From: JBJHDF01 sp050486405
GTDB taxonomy: Bacteria; Pseudomonadota; Gammaproteobacteria; Pseudomonadales; Cellvibrionaceae
Length of the DNA: 64,000 bases
Reading direction: 5' to 3'
Assembly: GCA_050486405.1 (NCBI GenBank)
Contig: JBJHDF010000009.1
Coordinates: 68,681 to 132,680, forward strand
Positions 8,106-16,785 of the stretch are shown here, one piece after another. The translations under genes were made by a program, and so were the position numbers. The notes beneath the pieces are model-generated. The model had not been told where the DNA came from and searched no databases. It saw nothing but the letters and a program-made list of their open reading frames with translations. Each line of letters begins with the position of its first letter. The stretch's first letter is position 1.

Positions 8106-11100
8106 TCAGTAAAAGTCCCTCGACTCCGCCACCAGCTGCGCCAGCGTGTGGCTCAGATCGGTCAGGCGCCCGGCGATAACGTGAATGACCTCGCCTTCCC
8201 GTTCCAGTATGCCCTGCACCCTGAGCACCCGGGCGGTGAGGTAGGCGCGCTGCTGGGCCTGGGCGGTGGCGCGCCAGACCACCACGTTGCTGTTGCCGGT
8301 GTGATCTTCCAGGGTGATAAAGGTGACACCGGCGGCGGTACCCGGGCGCTGGCGGCCGGTGACCACGCCCACCACGGTAACCAGGCTTTTGTGCCGGCAG
8401 TCGCGCAGGCCGGCGGCGCTGGTAAAGCGCCCCAGATGGCCGGCGCGGTCCAGTAGCGCTATGGGGTGATCGCCCAGAGTAAGCCCGAGAGAAGCGTAAT
8501 CTTCCAGCAGGTTGTCCAGTTCGGCGGGAGCGCTGAGATAAGTCAGTACCTGTTCGGCATCGGGTGTACTCTGTATCCCAGCCTCGGCGACGACCTGGGC
8601 AAACAACGGCAGGGTCGCTTCGCTGTCCATCAGTTGCCAGCGGCTGCGGTAGCGGTCGCCGCCGAGCGTTTTCAGGGCGTCGGCACTGGCCAGGGCTTCG
8701 AGGTGCGCACGGCGCAGATTCAGGCTCTGCAGTTGCCGCAAATGCTGAAAGCGCTTGCCGGGCAATTGTTGTCTCTGCGCCAACAATTGCTGTGCGCCCT
8801 CTTCTCCCAATCCTTTGACCAGTCGCAGACCCAAACGCAGGGCAAAACCGTTGGCGGCGGCTTCCAGTTGATGATCGTAATCGGACCGGTTGACGCAGAC
8901 CGGCAGTACCGTCACGCCATGGCGTCGGGCGTCCTGAATCAGTTGCGAGGGCGAGTAGAAACCCATGGGCAGACTGTTGAGTAACGCCGTGTAAAACACC
9001 ACCGGGTAGTGGCATTTGAGCCAGGCCGAGGCGTAGGCCAGCAAGGCGAAACTGGCGGAGTGGGATTCGGGAAAGCCGTAGTCGGCAAAGCCGCAGATCT
9101 GCCGGTAGATGCGCTCGGCGTATTCGCTGCAGTAACCGCGCTCGGTCATGCCGTTAATCAATTTTTCACGAAAGGGTTCCAGTTCGCCGTGTTTTTTCCA
9201 GGCGGCCATGGCCCGGCGCAACCGGTCGGCCTCGCCGCCGCTGAAGCCGGCGGCCACCATGGCCAACTGGATCACCTGTTCCTGAAAGATCGGTACGCCC
9301 AGGGTGCGGCCGAGCACCTGCCGGATCGCCTCCGAGGGGTAGTCTTCGGATTCTTCGCCGTTGCGCCGTTTCAAATAGGGGTGCACCATGCCGCCCTGAA
9401 TCGGCCCCGGGCGGACTATGGCAATCTGAATTACCAGGTCGTAGTAGCAGGCGGGTTTCAGGCGCGGCAGCATGGACATCTGGGCTCGGGATTCAATCTG
9501 GAACACGCCGACAGTGTCGGCCTTTTGTATCAGCCGGTACACCTGTGCATCGTCCATGGCGGCGGTGATGCCCGCCAGTGTCAGCTCCCGGTCGTAATGC
9601 CGGCGCACCAGGTCAAAGCCCTTGCGCAGGGCGCTGAGCATGCCCAGCGCCAGCACATCCACTTTCAGCAGACCGAGACTTTCCAGGTCGTCCTTGTCCC
9701 ACTGGATCACCGTGCGCTCGGCCATGGCGGCGTTCTCCACCGGCACCAGTTCGTAGAGCGGGCCGGCGGAAATCACAAAGCCGCCCACATGCTGGGACAG
9801 ATGCCGTGGAAAACCGCGCACCTGTTCCACCAGGCTCACCAGCTGTCTGCCTTTGACGCCTTGCGGGTCCAACCCCAACTGGCGCAATTGCTCCACCCAG
9901 TGCCCTTCGCGCTGATTGCAGTGGCGGATAAAATAATCCAGTTGCGCTTCCTGAATACCCAGTGCCTTGCCCATGTCCCGCAGGGCACTTTTGAAGCGGT
10001 AGCTGATCACCGTGGCCGCCAGGGCGGCGCGCTGGCGGCCGTATTTGCGGTAGATGTACTGAATCACCTCCTCGCGCCTTTCGTGTTCAAAATCCACATC
10101 GATGTCCGGCGGTTCGTTGCGTTCCTTGGAAAGAAAACGCTCGAACAGTACCGAGATATGCCGGGGGTCCACGGCGGTAATGCCCAGGCAGTAACAGACT
10201 ACGGAGTTGGCCGCCGAGCCGCGCCCCTGATAGAGAATGCTGCGACTTTGGGCAAAGTTCACCAGATCCTGAATGGTCAGAAAAAAGTGCGCGTAACCCA
10301 GCTCGTCGATCAACTGCAGTTCCTTGTCGATAATGGCGCGCACCGCATCGGATATCCCTTCGGGAAAACGCCGGGCCACACCCTGCTCCACCTGCTGACA
10401 CAAATAGTCCATGGCGCTCATGCCTTTGGGCACCAGCTCCGCCGGGTATTCATAGCGCAAGCTGCCCAGATCGAAACGGCAGGTATCGGCAATACGCAGG
10501 GATTCGGCAATCCATTCGGAACGAAACAGTTGTTGCAACTTGCCCACCCGGCGCAGGCTGGCTTCGGCGTTGCTCAACAGGGCGGTGCCCGCCTCGGCCA
10601 CGGTGGTGCCCAGACGAACAGCGCTGAGCGCCTGCTGCAATGGCAACCGCTCGGCGCAGTGCATCAGCACACCACCGCAGGCGGTGATGGGAATGCCGTG
10701 TTGCGCGGCCAGCGAATCGCAATACTCCAGGTGTTCCCGCTCACCGCTGAGCAGCAGACGCCGCACACCGATCCACAGGCGCTGGCGGTGGTGCTTCTGC
10801 AATTGCTCGCGCCAGTATTCGTCGGCTTCGGGGTCGCCGCTGGGCAGCCACAGCAACAGGCAGTGTTTGCTGCTGTTGATATCCCACTCGTCCAACTGAT
10901 AACTGCCCTTCCCGCTGCGGCGCCGGGCGTTGCTGATGATCCGGCAGAGTTCGGCGTAGGCGCGGCGATCGGGGCAGAGCAGAATCAGTTGCAGTTTGGG
11001 CGACATCTGCAGATAGCTGCCGACAATCAAGCGGATGCCCAGTTGTTCTTTTTTGATGTGGGTGTAGGCGCGCACCACACCGGCCACGGAACATTCGTCG

Positions 11101-11216
11101 GTGATGGCAATGGCGCTGTAACCCAGCGCGTCGGCCCGGCTGACCAGCTCTTCCGGATGCGAAGCGCCGGTCAGAAAGGAGAAGTTGCTTTGGCAGAAGA
11201 GTTCAGCGTAAGACAT
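8106..11216 (-). CDS. imuC: Error-prone DNA polymerase III alpha subunit ImuC/DnaE2
   Basis: A 1036-residue C-family polymerase. An N-terminal PHP domain (FLTGASHPEELVSRADALG, about residues 11-29) precedes the catalytic core with the Asp pair in PDIDVDFEHERREEV (about residue 372), finger and thumb regions, and a C-terminal OB fold. It is the catalytic subunit of the mutasome that copies damaged DNA together with ImuB and the beta clamp. The ATG at 11216 overlaps the imuB stop (TAATG); a longer in-frame extension lies inside imuB and is unlikely. Third gene of a LexA-controlled operon. The alternative, the replicative DnaE, is excluded by length and context. Confidence 0.92.
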   Translation of the reverse strand: MSYAELFCQSNFSFLTGASHPEELVSRADALGYSAIAITDECSVAGVVRAYTHIKKEQLGIRLIVGSYLQMSPKLQLILLCPDRRAYAELCRIISNARRRSGKGSYQLDEWDINSSKHCLLLWLPSGDPEADEYWREQLQKHHRQRLWIGVRRLLLSGEREHLEYCDSLAAQHGIPITACGGVLMHCAERLPLQQALSAVRLGTTVAEAGTALLSNAEASLRRVGKLQQLFRSEWIAESLRIADTCRFDLGSLRYEYPAELVPKGMSAMDYLCQQVEQGVARRFPEGISDAVRAIIDKELQLIDELGYAHFFLTIQDLVNFAQSRSILYQGRGSAANSVVCYCLGITAVDPRHISVLFERFLSKERNEPPDIDVDFEHERREEVIQYIYRKYGRQRAALAATVISYRFKSALRDMGKALGIQEAQLDYFIRHCNQREGHWVEQLRQLGLDPQGVKGRQLVSLVEQVRGFPRHLSQHVGGFVISAGPLYELVPVENAAMAERTVIQWDKDDLESLGLLKVDVLALGMLSALRKGFDLVRRHYDRELTLAGITAAMDDAQVYRLIQKADTVGVFQIESRAQMSMLPRLKPACYYDLVIQIAIVRPGPIQGGMVHPYLKRRNGEESEDYPSEAIRQVLGRTLGVPIFQEQVIQLAMVAAGFSGGEADRLRRAMAAWKKHGELEPFREKLINGMTERGYCSEYAERIYRQICGFADYGFPESHSASFALLAYASAWLKCHYPVVFYTALLNSLPMGFYSPSQLIQDARRHGVTVLPVCVNRSDYDHQLEAAANGFALRLGLRLVKGLGEEGAQQLLAQRQQLPGKRFQHLRQLQSLNLRRAHLEALASADALKTLGGDRYRSRWQLMDSEATLPLFAQVVAEAGIQSTPDAEQVLTYLSAPAELDNLLEDYASLGLTLGDHPIALLDRAGHLGRFTSAAGLRDCRHKSLVTVVGVVTGRQRPGTAAGVTFITLEDHTGNSNVVVWRATAQAQQRAYLTARVLRVQGILEREGEVIHVIAGRLTDLSHTLAQLVAESRDFY

Positions 11217-12643
11217 TAACTGAAATACCCATGCAAAAACCACTGTGGCTGTTCGGCGCCGGCCTGCAGATCGCGAAATACCCAGTACCAGCGGCCGCCC
11301 TGCAAGGTGCGGGCAATGTAGTAATCCCGGGTGACCGGGCCGTTGTCCCACCAACCGGTGGTGATGCGCTCCGGCCCCTGCAGCAGGTCCACCATGTCCT
11401 GCAGCGGTTGCGGCGGGTCCAACAGAAACAGGGGGCGCAGGGCGTTGTCTTTTGCCCCGGACTTTGACGCCGGTTGGTCGGTCGCCAGAGCCGGAGACTC
11501 CGCCGCCGCCACTTCCGGCCGGTGATCGTCGCGCAGCGCCACGCCTCCCACCTGTTCCTCTCCCAGGCGGGCGCGCAATACTGACAACAGTTCCGCCGGC
11601 GTCAGCCGACCACGCCGGCCGGCCAGCAGGTCACCGGCCTCACTCTGCCGGGACACCGCCCGGGGCGCGCTCAGGGTCAGGGCGCAGACCGGCGCCGGCA
11701 ACTGCAATCGCTCCAGTGTCAGGGCCGCCAGTTGCTGCCAGCGCCGGGCGCGGTATTCGCCCTGGGCCGCCGCCACCCGCACCGGCAGCGGTTCGCCGCT
11801 GCGCAGGTGCAATTGCAGTTGAATCTCCGTCGCCGCCTGGTCGCGCTGTTGCAGAAAGGTTTCCAGCCCCTGCAGCAGGCGCGCCAGGGGCTGCTGCAGC
11901 ACCGCCACCTGTTCGATCTCGTAGAGCAGCTCCAGAGACTGGACGAAATGCCCGGCCGGGTGATGGTTGTGCAGCGGGTGGGGCAACTGCCCCGTCAGGC
12001 GCCCCACATACTGCACCACCTCGGCGGGAAAGCGCCGGGTCATGGCCTTGAGGGGAATGGCCAGCAACTCGCCCAACTGGCGGATGCCCACCCGCCGCAG
12101 GCTGTCCTGTGCCGCCGTCAGCAGCTCCGTGTGCGCCAGGGCGCAGGCGGCGCAGTGCTCGCGCAGCGCCCGGGGGTCGTCCAGCAGGCAGTCACCCAGA
12201 GCCCGGGCCAGCAGGGTGGCGGCCAGAGGTGTGGTGCCGGTGCCGTAACGGTAGACCACTCCCTGTTCCGCCAGCCGCTGGCTGAGCGCCTGCCAGTAAC
12301 CCGCCAGGGAGCCGTGGAGGGTCAGCATGGGGCTGACCTTGAGCCAGAGGCCGCAGCGGCTGTCCAGGGCGATATCGGCGGTCACGGTATAGAGCCATTC
12401 GGCCAGTTCGCGCAGGCGCTCGCTTTCGCGCTGCGGGTTGTGCGCCACCACCTGCAACTGACGGCACAGGGAGGCGGCGGTGCCCAGGCCCATGCCGGGT
12501 TTGAGCCCCGCCGTGCCCGCTGCCTGGCTCAGTTGCAATAAGCGGTTGTCCCGACCGCTGACCACCGCCACCGGCTGGTCGTCGGCCAGGTACAGGCTGT
12601 CCAGTTGCAACCGGGGGAAATCGAGATACAGCCAGAGGCTCAC
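11216..12643 (-). CDS. imuB: ImuB, catalytically inactive Y-family polymerase-like mutasome subunit
   Basis: A 475-residue protein starting at a GTG (12643) just downstream of the imuA stop, giving the typical N-terminus SLWLYLDFPRLQLDSL; the longer open frame runs back inside imuA. It has a Y-family fold, but the acidic catalytic residues of active polymerases are not evident, as known for ImuB. ImuB bridges ImuC and the beta sliding clamp in SOS mutagenesis. The stop overlaps the imuC start by one base. Its GC-rich and arginine-rich 5' frame extension is an artefact of base composition. Confidence 0.88.
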   Translation of the reverse strand: MSLWLYLDFPRLQLDSLYLADDQPVAVVSGRDNRLLQLSQAAGTAGLKPGMGLGTAASLCRQLQVVAHNPQRESERLRELAEWLYTVTADIALDSRCGLWLKVSPMLTLHGSLAGYWQALSQRLAEQGVVYRYGTGTTPLAATLLARALGDCLLDDPRALREHCAACALAHTELLTAAQDSLRRVGIRQLGELLAIPLKAMTRRFPAEVVQYVGRLTGQLPHPLHNHHPAGHFVQSLELLYEIEQVAVLQQPLARLLQGLETFLQQRDQAATEIQLQLHLRSGEPLPVRVAAAQGEYRARRWQQLAALTLERLQLPAPVCALTLSAPRAVSRQSEAGDLLAGRRGRLTPAELLSVLRARLGEEQVGGVALRDDHRPEVAAAESPALATDQPASKSGAKDNALRPLFLLDPPQPLQDMVDLLQGPERITTGWWDNGPVTRDYYIARTLQGGRWYWVFRDLQAGAEQPQWFLHGYFS

Positions 12644-12645
12644 GG

Positions 12646-13326
12646 TCAGCCGGCCTGCACCCGGGGCGCGGGCATCGACAGAACCCGGGCCGGCGGATTG
12701 GACAGCGTCAGGGTCGGCCACTGCTCGCACAGATCCACGCGAAAGGCCTCCAGGGGCCAGCCGCCGCGCCGCCGGGGCACGGCCACTGCCAGACCCCGGG
12801 GGTGGGAGGACAGGGACAGGGTCAGGCTGGCCGGCAGTGCACCCCCGGCGGCGGGACGGAGCAGCAGAAAAAGCGCCGCGCCCTCGGCGGCGGCCAGTTG
12901 CAGGCGGCGCACTTGATGGTGATTGACGGCGCGGCCGGAGGAGGGCCAGAAGAGCACCGCGCCGCAACAGCCGCTTTTCAGGCACTGCTCGGCGGCCCAG
13001 AGAGCCGCGGCCGGGCTTTCGGGCCGCAGTACCAGCATCCGCTCCGGTGGCAGGCCCAGCCCCCCCAGGGCGGCGGCATTGACCCGCCCCGGCGGCGCGA
13101 TAAACACCAGCAGCCGTTCGTCGCCGGCCAGGGCCGGCAGCAGCAGGCGCAGCTCACCGATGGCCGCCGGGGTCTGTACCTCCACTACCCCGCAGTCCGG
13201 CAGGCCGCCGCCCAGGCGCTGATCCAGGGCGGCAAAGCCGGTGGCGCGCCGGGCGCCGTCGGGGCGCGGGTCGGCCCCCCGCCAGATCAGGCGGCGCTGC
13301 TGCAACTGTTCGAGAAAGGCGTGCAT
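12646..13326 (-). CDS. imuA: ImuA, RecA-like/SulA-like SOS mutagenesis protein
   Basis: A 226-residue protein starting at ATG 13326 (MHAFLEQLQQRRLIWRG, then GFAALDQRLGGGLPDCGVVEV), the usual ImuA beginning. The N-terminal segment resembles RecA-family proteins but lacks a good Walker A. ImuA is needed with ImuB for DnaE2-dependent damage-induced mutagenesis. The chosen start lies 13 nt downstream of the LexA box; the longer open frame would read through that operator and is rejected. First gene of the imuA-imuB-imuC operon; only 2 nt separate it from imuB. Confidence 0.88.
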   Translation of the reverse strand: MHAFLEQLQQRRLIWRGADPRPDGARRATGFAALDQRLGGGLPDCGVVEVQTPAAIGELRLLLPALAGDERLLVFIAPPGRVNAAALGGLGLPPERMLVLRPESPAAALWAAEQCLKSGCCGAVLFWPSSGRAVNHHQVRRLQLAAAEGAALFLLLRPAAGGALPASLTLSLSSHPRGLAVAVPRRRGGWPLEAFRVDLCEQWPTLTLSNPPARVLSMPAPRVQAG

Positions 13327-13339
13327 AGGAACACCGAAA

Positions 13340-13359
13340 TACTGTATATTTGAACAGTA
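13340..13359 (-). promoter_or_regulatory. LexA (SOS) box of the imuABC operon
   Basis: TACTGTATATTTGAACAGTA matches the gammaproteobacterial SOS box (CTGT-N8-ACAG) with palindromic flanks, 13-33 nt upstream of the imuA start. It predicts LexA repression and DNA-damage induction of all three genes. Confidence 0.92.
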
Positions 13360-13481
13360 TATCGGGAAAGCGGCGCTTTGCAAGAGCGCCTTTGCCGGAT
13401 CGCTTTCCGGCAGTGAAAGCACCGCACCAATACCCGTCAAATGGCGGCATTTTCAGCCTCTTTACTGAAATTTACCGGATA

Positions 13482-13724
13482 GCCCGAATGTTTCACCAAA
13501 TGCCAGCTTGCTGGCGACGGGCCGGGGCCTTGTGAGCGGGCTCGCGACTGGAGCACTGTTGGTGACAGGGCGTAAGGAGCATGTCCGTTCACAAGGCCTC
13601 GGACCTAGCCCGGCAACTGGCAAGCGTGACTGGTGACAAAACGTCGCCAGCCTTGAATCGCCTGCAGGCCTTGCCGGCAAGGGCGTGGCGAGGATTAACG
13701 AGCGATTTGGTGAAATATTCGGGC
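13482..13724. mobile_element. Small inverted-repeat (MITE-like) element
   Basis: A 243-bp segment bounded by 20-bp inverted repeats that differ at one position: 13482-13501 (GCCCGAATGTTTCACCAAAT) and the complement of 13705-13724. It lies between imuA and prc and contains no credible gene. Clean target-site duplications are not visible next to the ends. It may be a non-autonomous transposon relic or a structured regulatory element. The short ORF at 13581-13820 crosses one end and looks spurious. The 157 bp between 13327 and 13481 hold the imuA promoter; 13725-13852 presumably holds the prc promoter. Confidence 0.5.
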
Positions 13725-13852
13725 TTGCCCACAACTATTACCACCCTTTATGGTCAAGTATTACAGGCTATAGTAGTATTATCGTGCCGGTTCGACCCGT
13801 ACTTTCATACACTTCAGTAAGCCCGGCACCGCACTTTTGGATATCGTTGACT

Positions 13853-15973
13853 ATGCATAAGGTTTTGACCCAACAAGCCCGGTGGCTGATCGCCGCCCTG
13901 TTGTTCGCCCTGCCCTCTCTCGCCCTGGCCAGCCTGCAATCTCTGGAGCCCACCCGGATTCACGAGCGCACCGCCGGCGAAATCGTGGCGCAGCTCTCCA
14001 GCAAGCACTACCGCAGCCAGGCCTTTGATCAGGAACTGTCGTCGCGTTTTCTGGACAATCTGCTGCGCAATCTGGACCCAGGCAAAAGTTATTTCCTGCA
14101 GGCGGATATCGACGAATTCAACAAACAGCGGGAACAGTTCGGCCTGCAGTTCGGCCAGGGTAAACTCGACGCCAGCTTCGCTGTTTTCGAACGATACCGC
14201 CAGCGTGCCGACACTCGCCTGAGCTGGGTACTGGAACAACTGGCTGACGAAGAACTGGAATACGACTTCGACGCCGATGAATACCTGATCATCGACCGGG
14301 AGCTGATGACCTGGGCCACCGATGGCGACAATGCCGATCAACTGTGGCACAAGCGCATCAAGTCCGGCCTGCTCAATCTGATGCTGGCCGGCCGCACCTT
14401 GGAAGAAAGCAAGGAGGTGCTCACCCGTCGCTACACCGGTCAGCAAAGACGCCTGCGCCAGCACGACGCTGACGATGCCTTCGGCATTATCGTCAATGCC
14501 CTGACCACACTCTACGATCCCCACACCGGTTACCTGTCGCCGCGCAACATCGAAAATTTCAACATCAACATGTCGCTTTCCCTGGAAGGCATTGGCGCGG
14601 TACTGCAAACCGAAGACGAACACACCAAGGTGCTGCGCCTGGTACCCGCCGGCCCCGCCGATCGCCAGGGGGAATTGCGTCCCTCCGATCGCATCGTGGC
14701 CGTGGGCCAGGGTGCCGAAGGCGAACTGGTGGACGTTGTGGGTTGGCGCCTGGACGAAGTGGTGGACCTGATCCGCGGCCCCAAGGACAGCATAGTGCGC
14801 CTGGAAGTACTGCCGGCCAGCGCCAGCATTGGCGGCGCCACCCAGGTCATCAGTATCAAACGGGAAACCGTCAAGCTGGAAGACCAGGCGGCGCGCAAGG
14901 CCATTTTTGAGCTGGGCAGCGAAGAGCACAGTTACCGGTTGGGCGTTATCCAGATCCCCACCTTCTACATGGACTTTGAAGCTTACCGGCAGCGCGACCC
15001 CAACTACCGCAGCACCACCCGGGATGTGCGCGAACTGCTCAGGCAACTGGAAGAGGCCGAAGTCGACGGCATCATCATCGATTTGCGCAACAACGGCGGT
15101 GGCTCACTGCAGGAAGCCACAGCGCTCACCGATCTGTTTGTGGACCAGGGCCCGGTGGTGCAGATTCGTCAGACCAACGAGCTGATTTCGCGCAGCTACC
15201 GCTCTCACGCACCCGCCACCTATCGCGGGCCGCTGGTGGTGTTGATCAATCGTCTGAGCGCTTCCGCGTCGGAAATTTTTGCCGGTGCGATTCAGGACTA
15301 CGGTCGCGGTGTGGTGATCGGCTCACCCTCCTTTGGCAAGGGTTCAGTGCAATCGCTGGTACCGCTGCGTCACGGTCAGCTGAAAGTCACCGAATCGAAA
15401 TTCTATCGCATCTCCGGCGAAAGCACGCAGAACCGGGGCGTCGAGCCCGATCTGGAACTGCCCAGCCTGTTCCGCCTCAGTGAAGTGGGCGAAGCCAGCT
15501 ACGACCATAGCCTGCCCTGGGACACCATTCACTCGGTGCCGCATCGCCGCTATTTCGATACCGACAAGCTGGTGGAGGCCATTCGCGAGTCCCACGAGCA
15601 GCGCGTAGCCAAGGATCCGGATTTTGTTTTCTTCAATGAGCAGATGGCCATGCGGGAAGAACACAGCGATATCACCAAGGTATCGCTGCGCAAGAGCACC
15701 CGCCTGGAGGAACAGCAAGCCATGGAGGCACGCAGCCTGGCCATGGAAAACCGTCGCCGCAAAGCCAAGGGACAGAGCACCTATGAAACCTATGCTGCCA
15801 TGGACGAGGAAAATGGCGATGGTGAAGAAGGCGCGGAAACTGCGGCGGCTCCGGACCCCTCGACAGATCTCGACCCCTACAGCGACCCTTTCCTCACGGA
15901 AGCCGGCAATGTACTGATCGACTTCATCGAAAAACTGAAAACCCGCGAAGAACTGCGGGTTGCCAATTTCTGA
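13853..15973 (+). CDS. prc: Carboxy-terminal processing protease Prc (tail-specific protease)
   Basis: A 706-residue periplasmic S41 protease. The ATG at 13853 gives a clean signal peptide (LIAALLFALPSLALA); the longer open frame has no role. An N-terminal helical domain is followed by a PDZ domain (about residues 240-330) and the S41 core with catalytic Ser471 (LSASASEIFAGA) and Lys496 (SFGKGSVQ). The 25-residue spacing equals that of E. coli Prc. The C-terminal DUF3340-like part follows. Prc trims or degrades periplasmic proteins from their C-termini, including penicillin-binding protein 3 and lipoproteins. The stop overlaps the xthA start (TGATG). Confidence 0.93.
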   Translation: MHKVLTQQARWLIAALLFALPSLALASLQSLEPTRIHERTAGEIVAQLSSKHYRSQAFDQELSSRFLDNLLRNLDPGKSYFLQADIDEFNKQREQFGLQFGQGKLDASFAVFERYRQRADTRLSWVLEQLADEELEYDFDADEYLIIDRELMTWATDGDNADQLWHKRIKSGLLNLMLAGRTLEESKEVLTRRYTGQQRRLRQHDADDAFGIIVNALTTLYDPHTGYLSPRNIENFNINMSLSLEGIGAVLQTEDEHTKVLRLVPAGPADRQGELRPSDRIVAVGQGAEGELVDVVGWRLDEVVDLIRGPKDSIVRLEVLPASASIGGATQVISIKRETVKLEDQAARKAIFELGSEEHSYRLGVIQIPTFYMDFEAYRQRDPNYRSTTRDVRELLRQLEEAEVDGIIIDLRNNGGGSLQEATALTDLFVDQGPVVQIRQTNELISRSYRSHAPATYRGPLVVLINRLSASASEIFAGAIQDYGRGVVIGSPSFGKGSVQSLVPLRHGQLKVTESKFYRISGESTQNRGVEPDLELPSLFRLSEVGEASYDHSLPWDTIHSVPHRRYFDTDKLVEAIRESHEQRVAKDPDFVFFNEQMAMREEHSDITKVSLRKSTRLEEQQAMEARSLAMENRRRKAKGQSTYETYAAMDEENGDGEEGAETAAAPDPSTDLDPYSDPFLTEAGNVLIDFIEKLKTREELRVANF

Positions 15974-16785
15974 TGAAAGTAGTCTCGTTCAACGTCAATA
16001 GCATCCGCACACGCCTGCACCAGCTGCAGGCGGTGGTGGATCGCCACCAGCCGGACTTTATCGGCCTGCAGGAAACCAAGGTCACCGACGAGGAATTTCC
16101 GGTGGCAGAGGTGCAGTCACTGGGCTACGAACTGGTTTACCACGGCCAGAAAACCCATTACGGTGTGGCCCTGTTGTCGCGCCATCCGTTCGAACAGGTA
16201 ATCAAGGGCTTCCCCGGCGACGACGCTCTGGCCCAACGCCGCTTTATCGGCGGTCGCTTCACGTCACCCCTGGGCGGCAAACTCACACTGCTGAACGGGT
16301 ATTTTCCCCAGGGCGAAAGCCGCGATCACCCCGTCAAATTTCCCAACAAGCAGCGCTACTACGCCGATCTGATGGTGTACCTCGAGCAACACTGCCAGCC
16401 GGATGAGCAGGTGCTGGTGATTGGCGATATGAATATTTCCCCCCAGGACTGCGATATCGGTATCGGCGAGGACAACCGCAAGCGCTGGTTGCGCGACGGC
16501 AAGTGCAGCTTTCTGCCCGAGGAGCGGCAGTGGCTGCAGCAATTGATGGCCTGGGGACTAAAGGACACCTTTCGCGAATTACACCCGGACACGGCTGACC
16601 GCTTCAGCTGGTTCGACTACCGCAGCAAGGGCTTTGACCGGGAGCCCCGCCGGGGATTGCGCATTGACCTGATCCTGGCCTCCCGGCCACTACAGGAGCG
16701 CTGCGTCGCCGCCGGCATCGACTACGACATTCGCGCCATGGATCGCCCCTCGGATCACTGCCCGGTGTGGGCGGAGTTCGTTTAA
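15973..16785 (+). CDS. xthA: Exodeoxyribonuclease III
   Basis: A 270-residue member of the exonuclease/endonuclease/phosphatase fold. Family motifs are MKVVSFNVNSIRTRLHQL at the start, IGLQETKV (metal-binding Glu), IGDMNISP (Asp and Asn) and the terminal SDHCPVWAEF (Asp-His). It acts as an AP endonuclease and 3'-5' exonuclease in base excision repair. Start overlaps the prc stop. It converges with the TPR-methyltransferase gene, the two coding ends overlapping by 4 bp. Confidence 0.93.
   Translation: MKVVSFNVNSIRTRLHQLQAVVDRHQPDFIGLQETKVTDEEFPVAEVQSLGYELVYHGQKTHYGVALLSRHPFEQVIKGFPGDDALAQRRFIGGRFTSPLGGKLTLLNGYFPQGESRDHPVKFPNKQRYYADLMVYLEQHCQPDEQVLVIGDMNISPQDCDIGIGEDNRKRWLRDGKCSFLPEERQWLQQLMAWGLKDTFRELHPDTADRFSWFDYRSKGFDREPRRGLRIDLILASRPLQERCVAAGIDYDIRAMDRPSDHCPVWAEFV

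Noticed and set aside
9009..11219. A 736-codon open frame antisense to imuC
   Set aside because: It mirrors the GC-rich third positions of the real polymerase gene; no recognisable domains and no ribosome site.
11354..12985. Long N-terminal extensions of imuC and imuB frames
   Set aside because: They lie inside the preceding genes; family N-termini begin at 11216 (ATG) and 12643 (GTG).
13581..13820. A 79-codon ORF upstream of prc
   Set aside because: It crosses the right inverted repeat of the small element and has no recognisable features.
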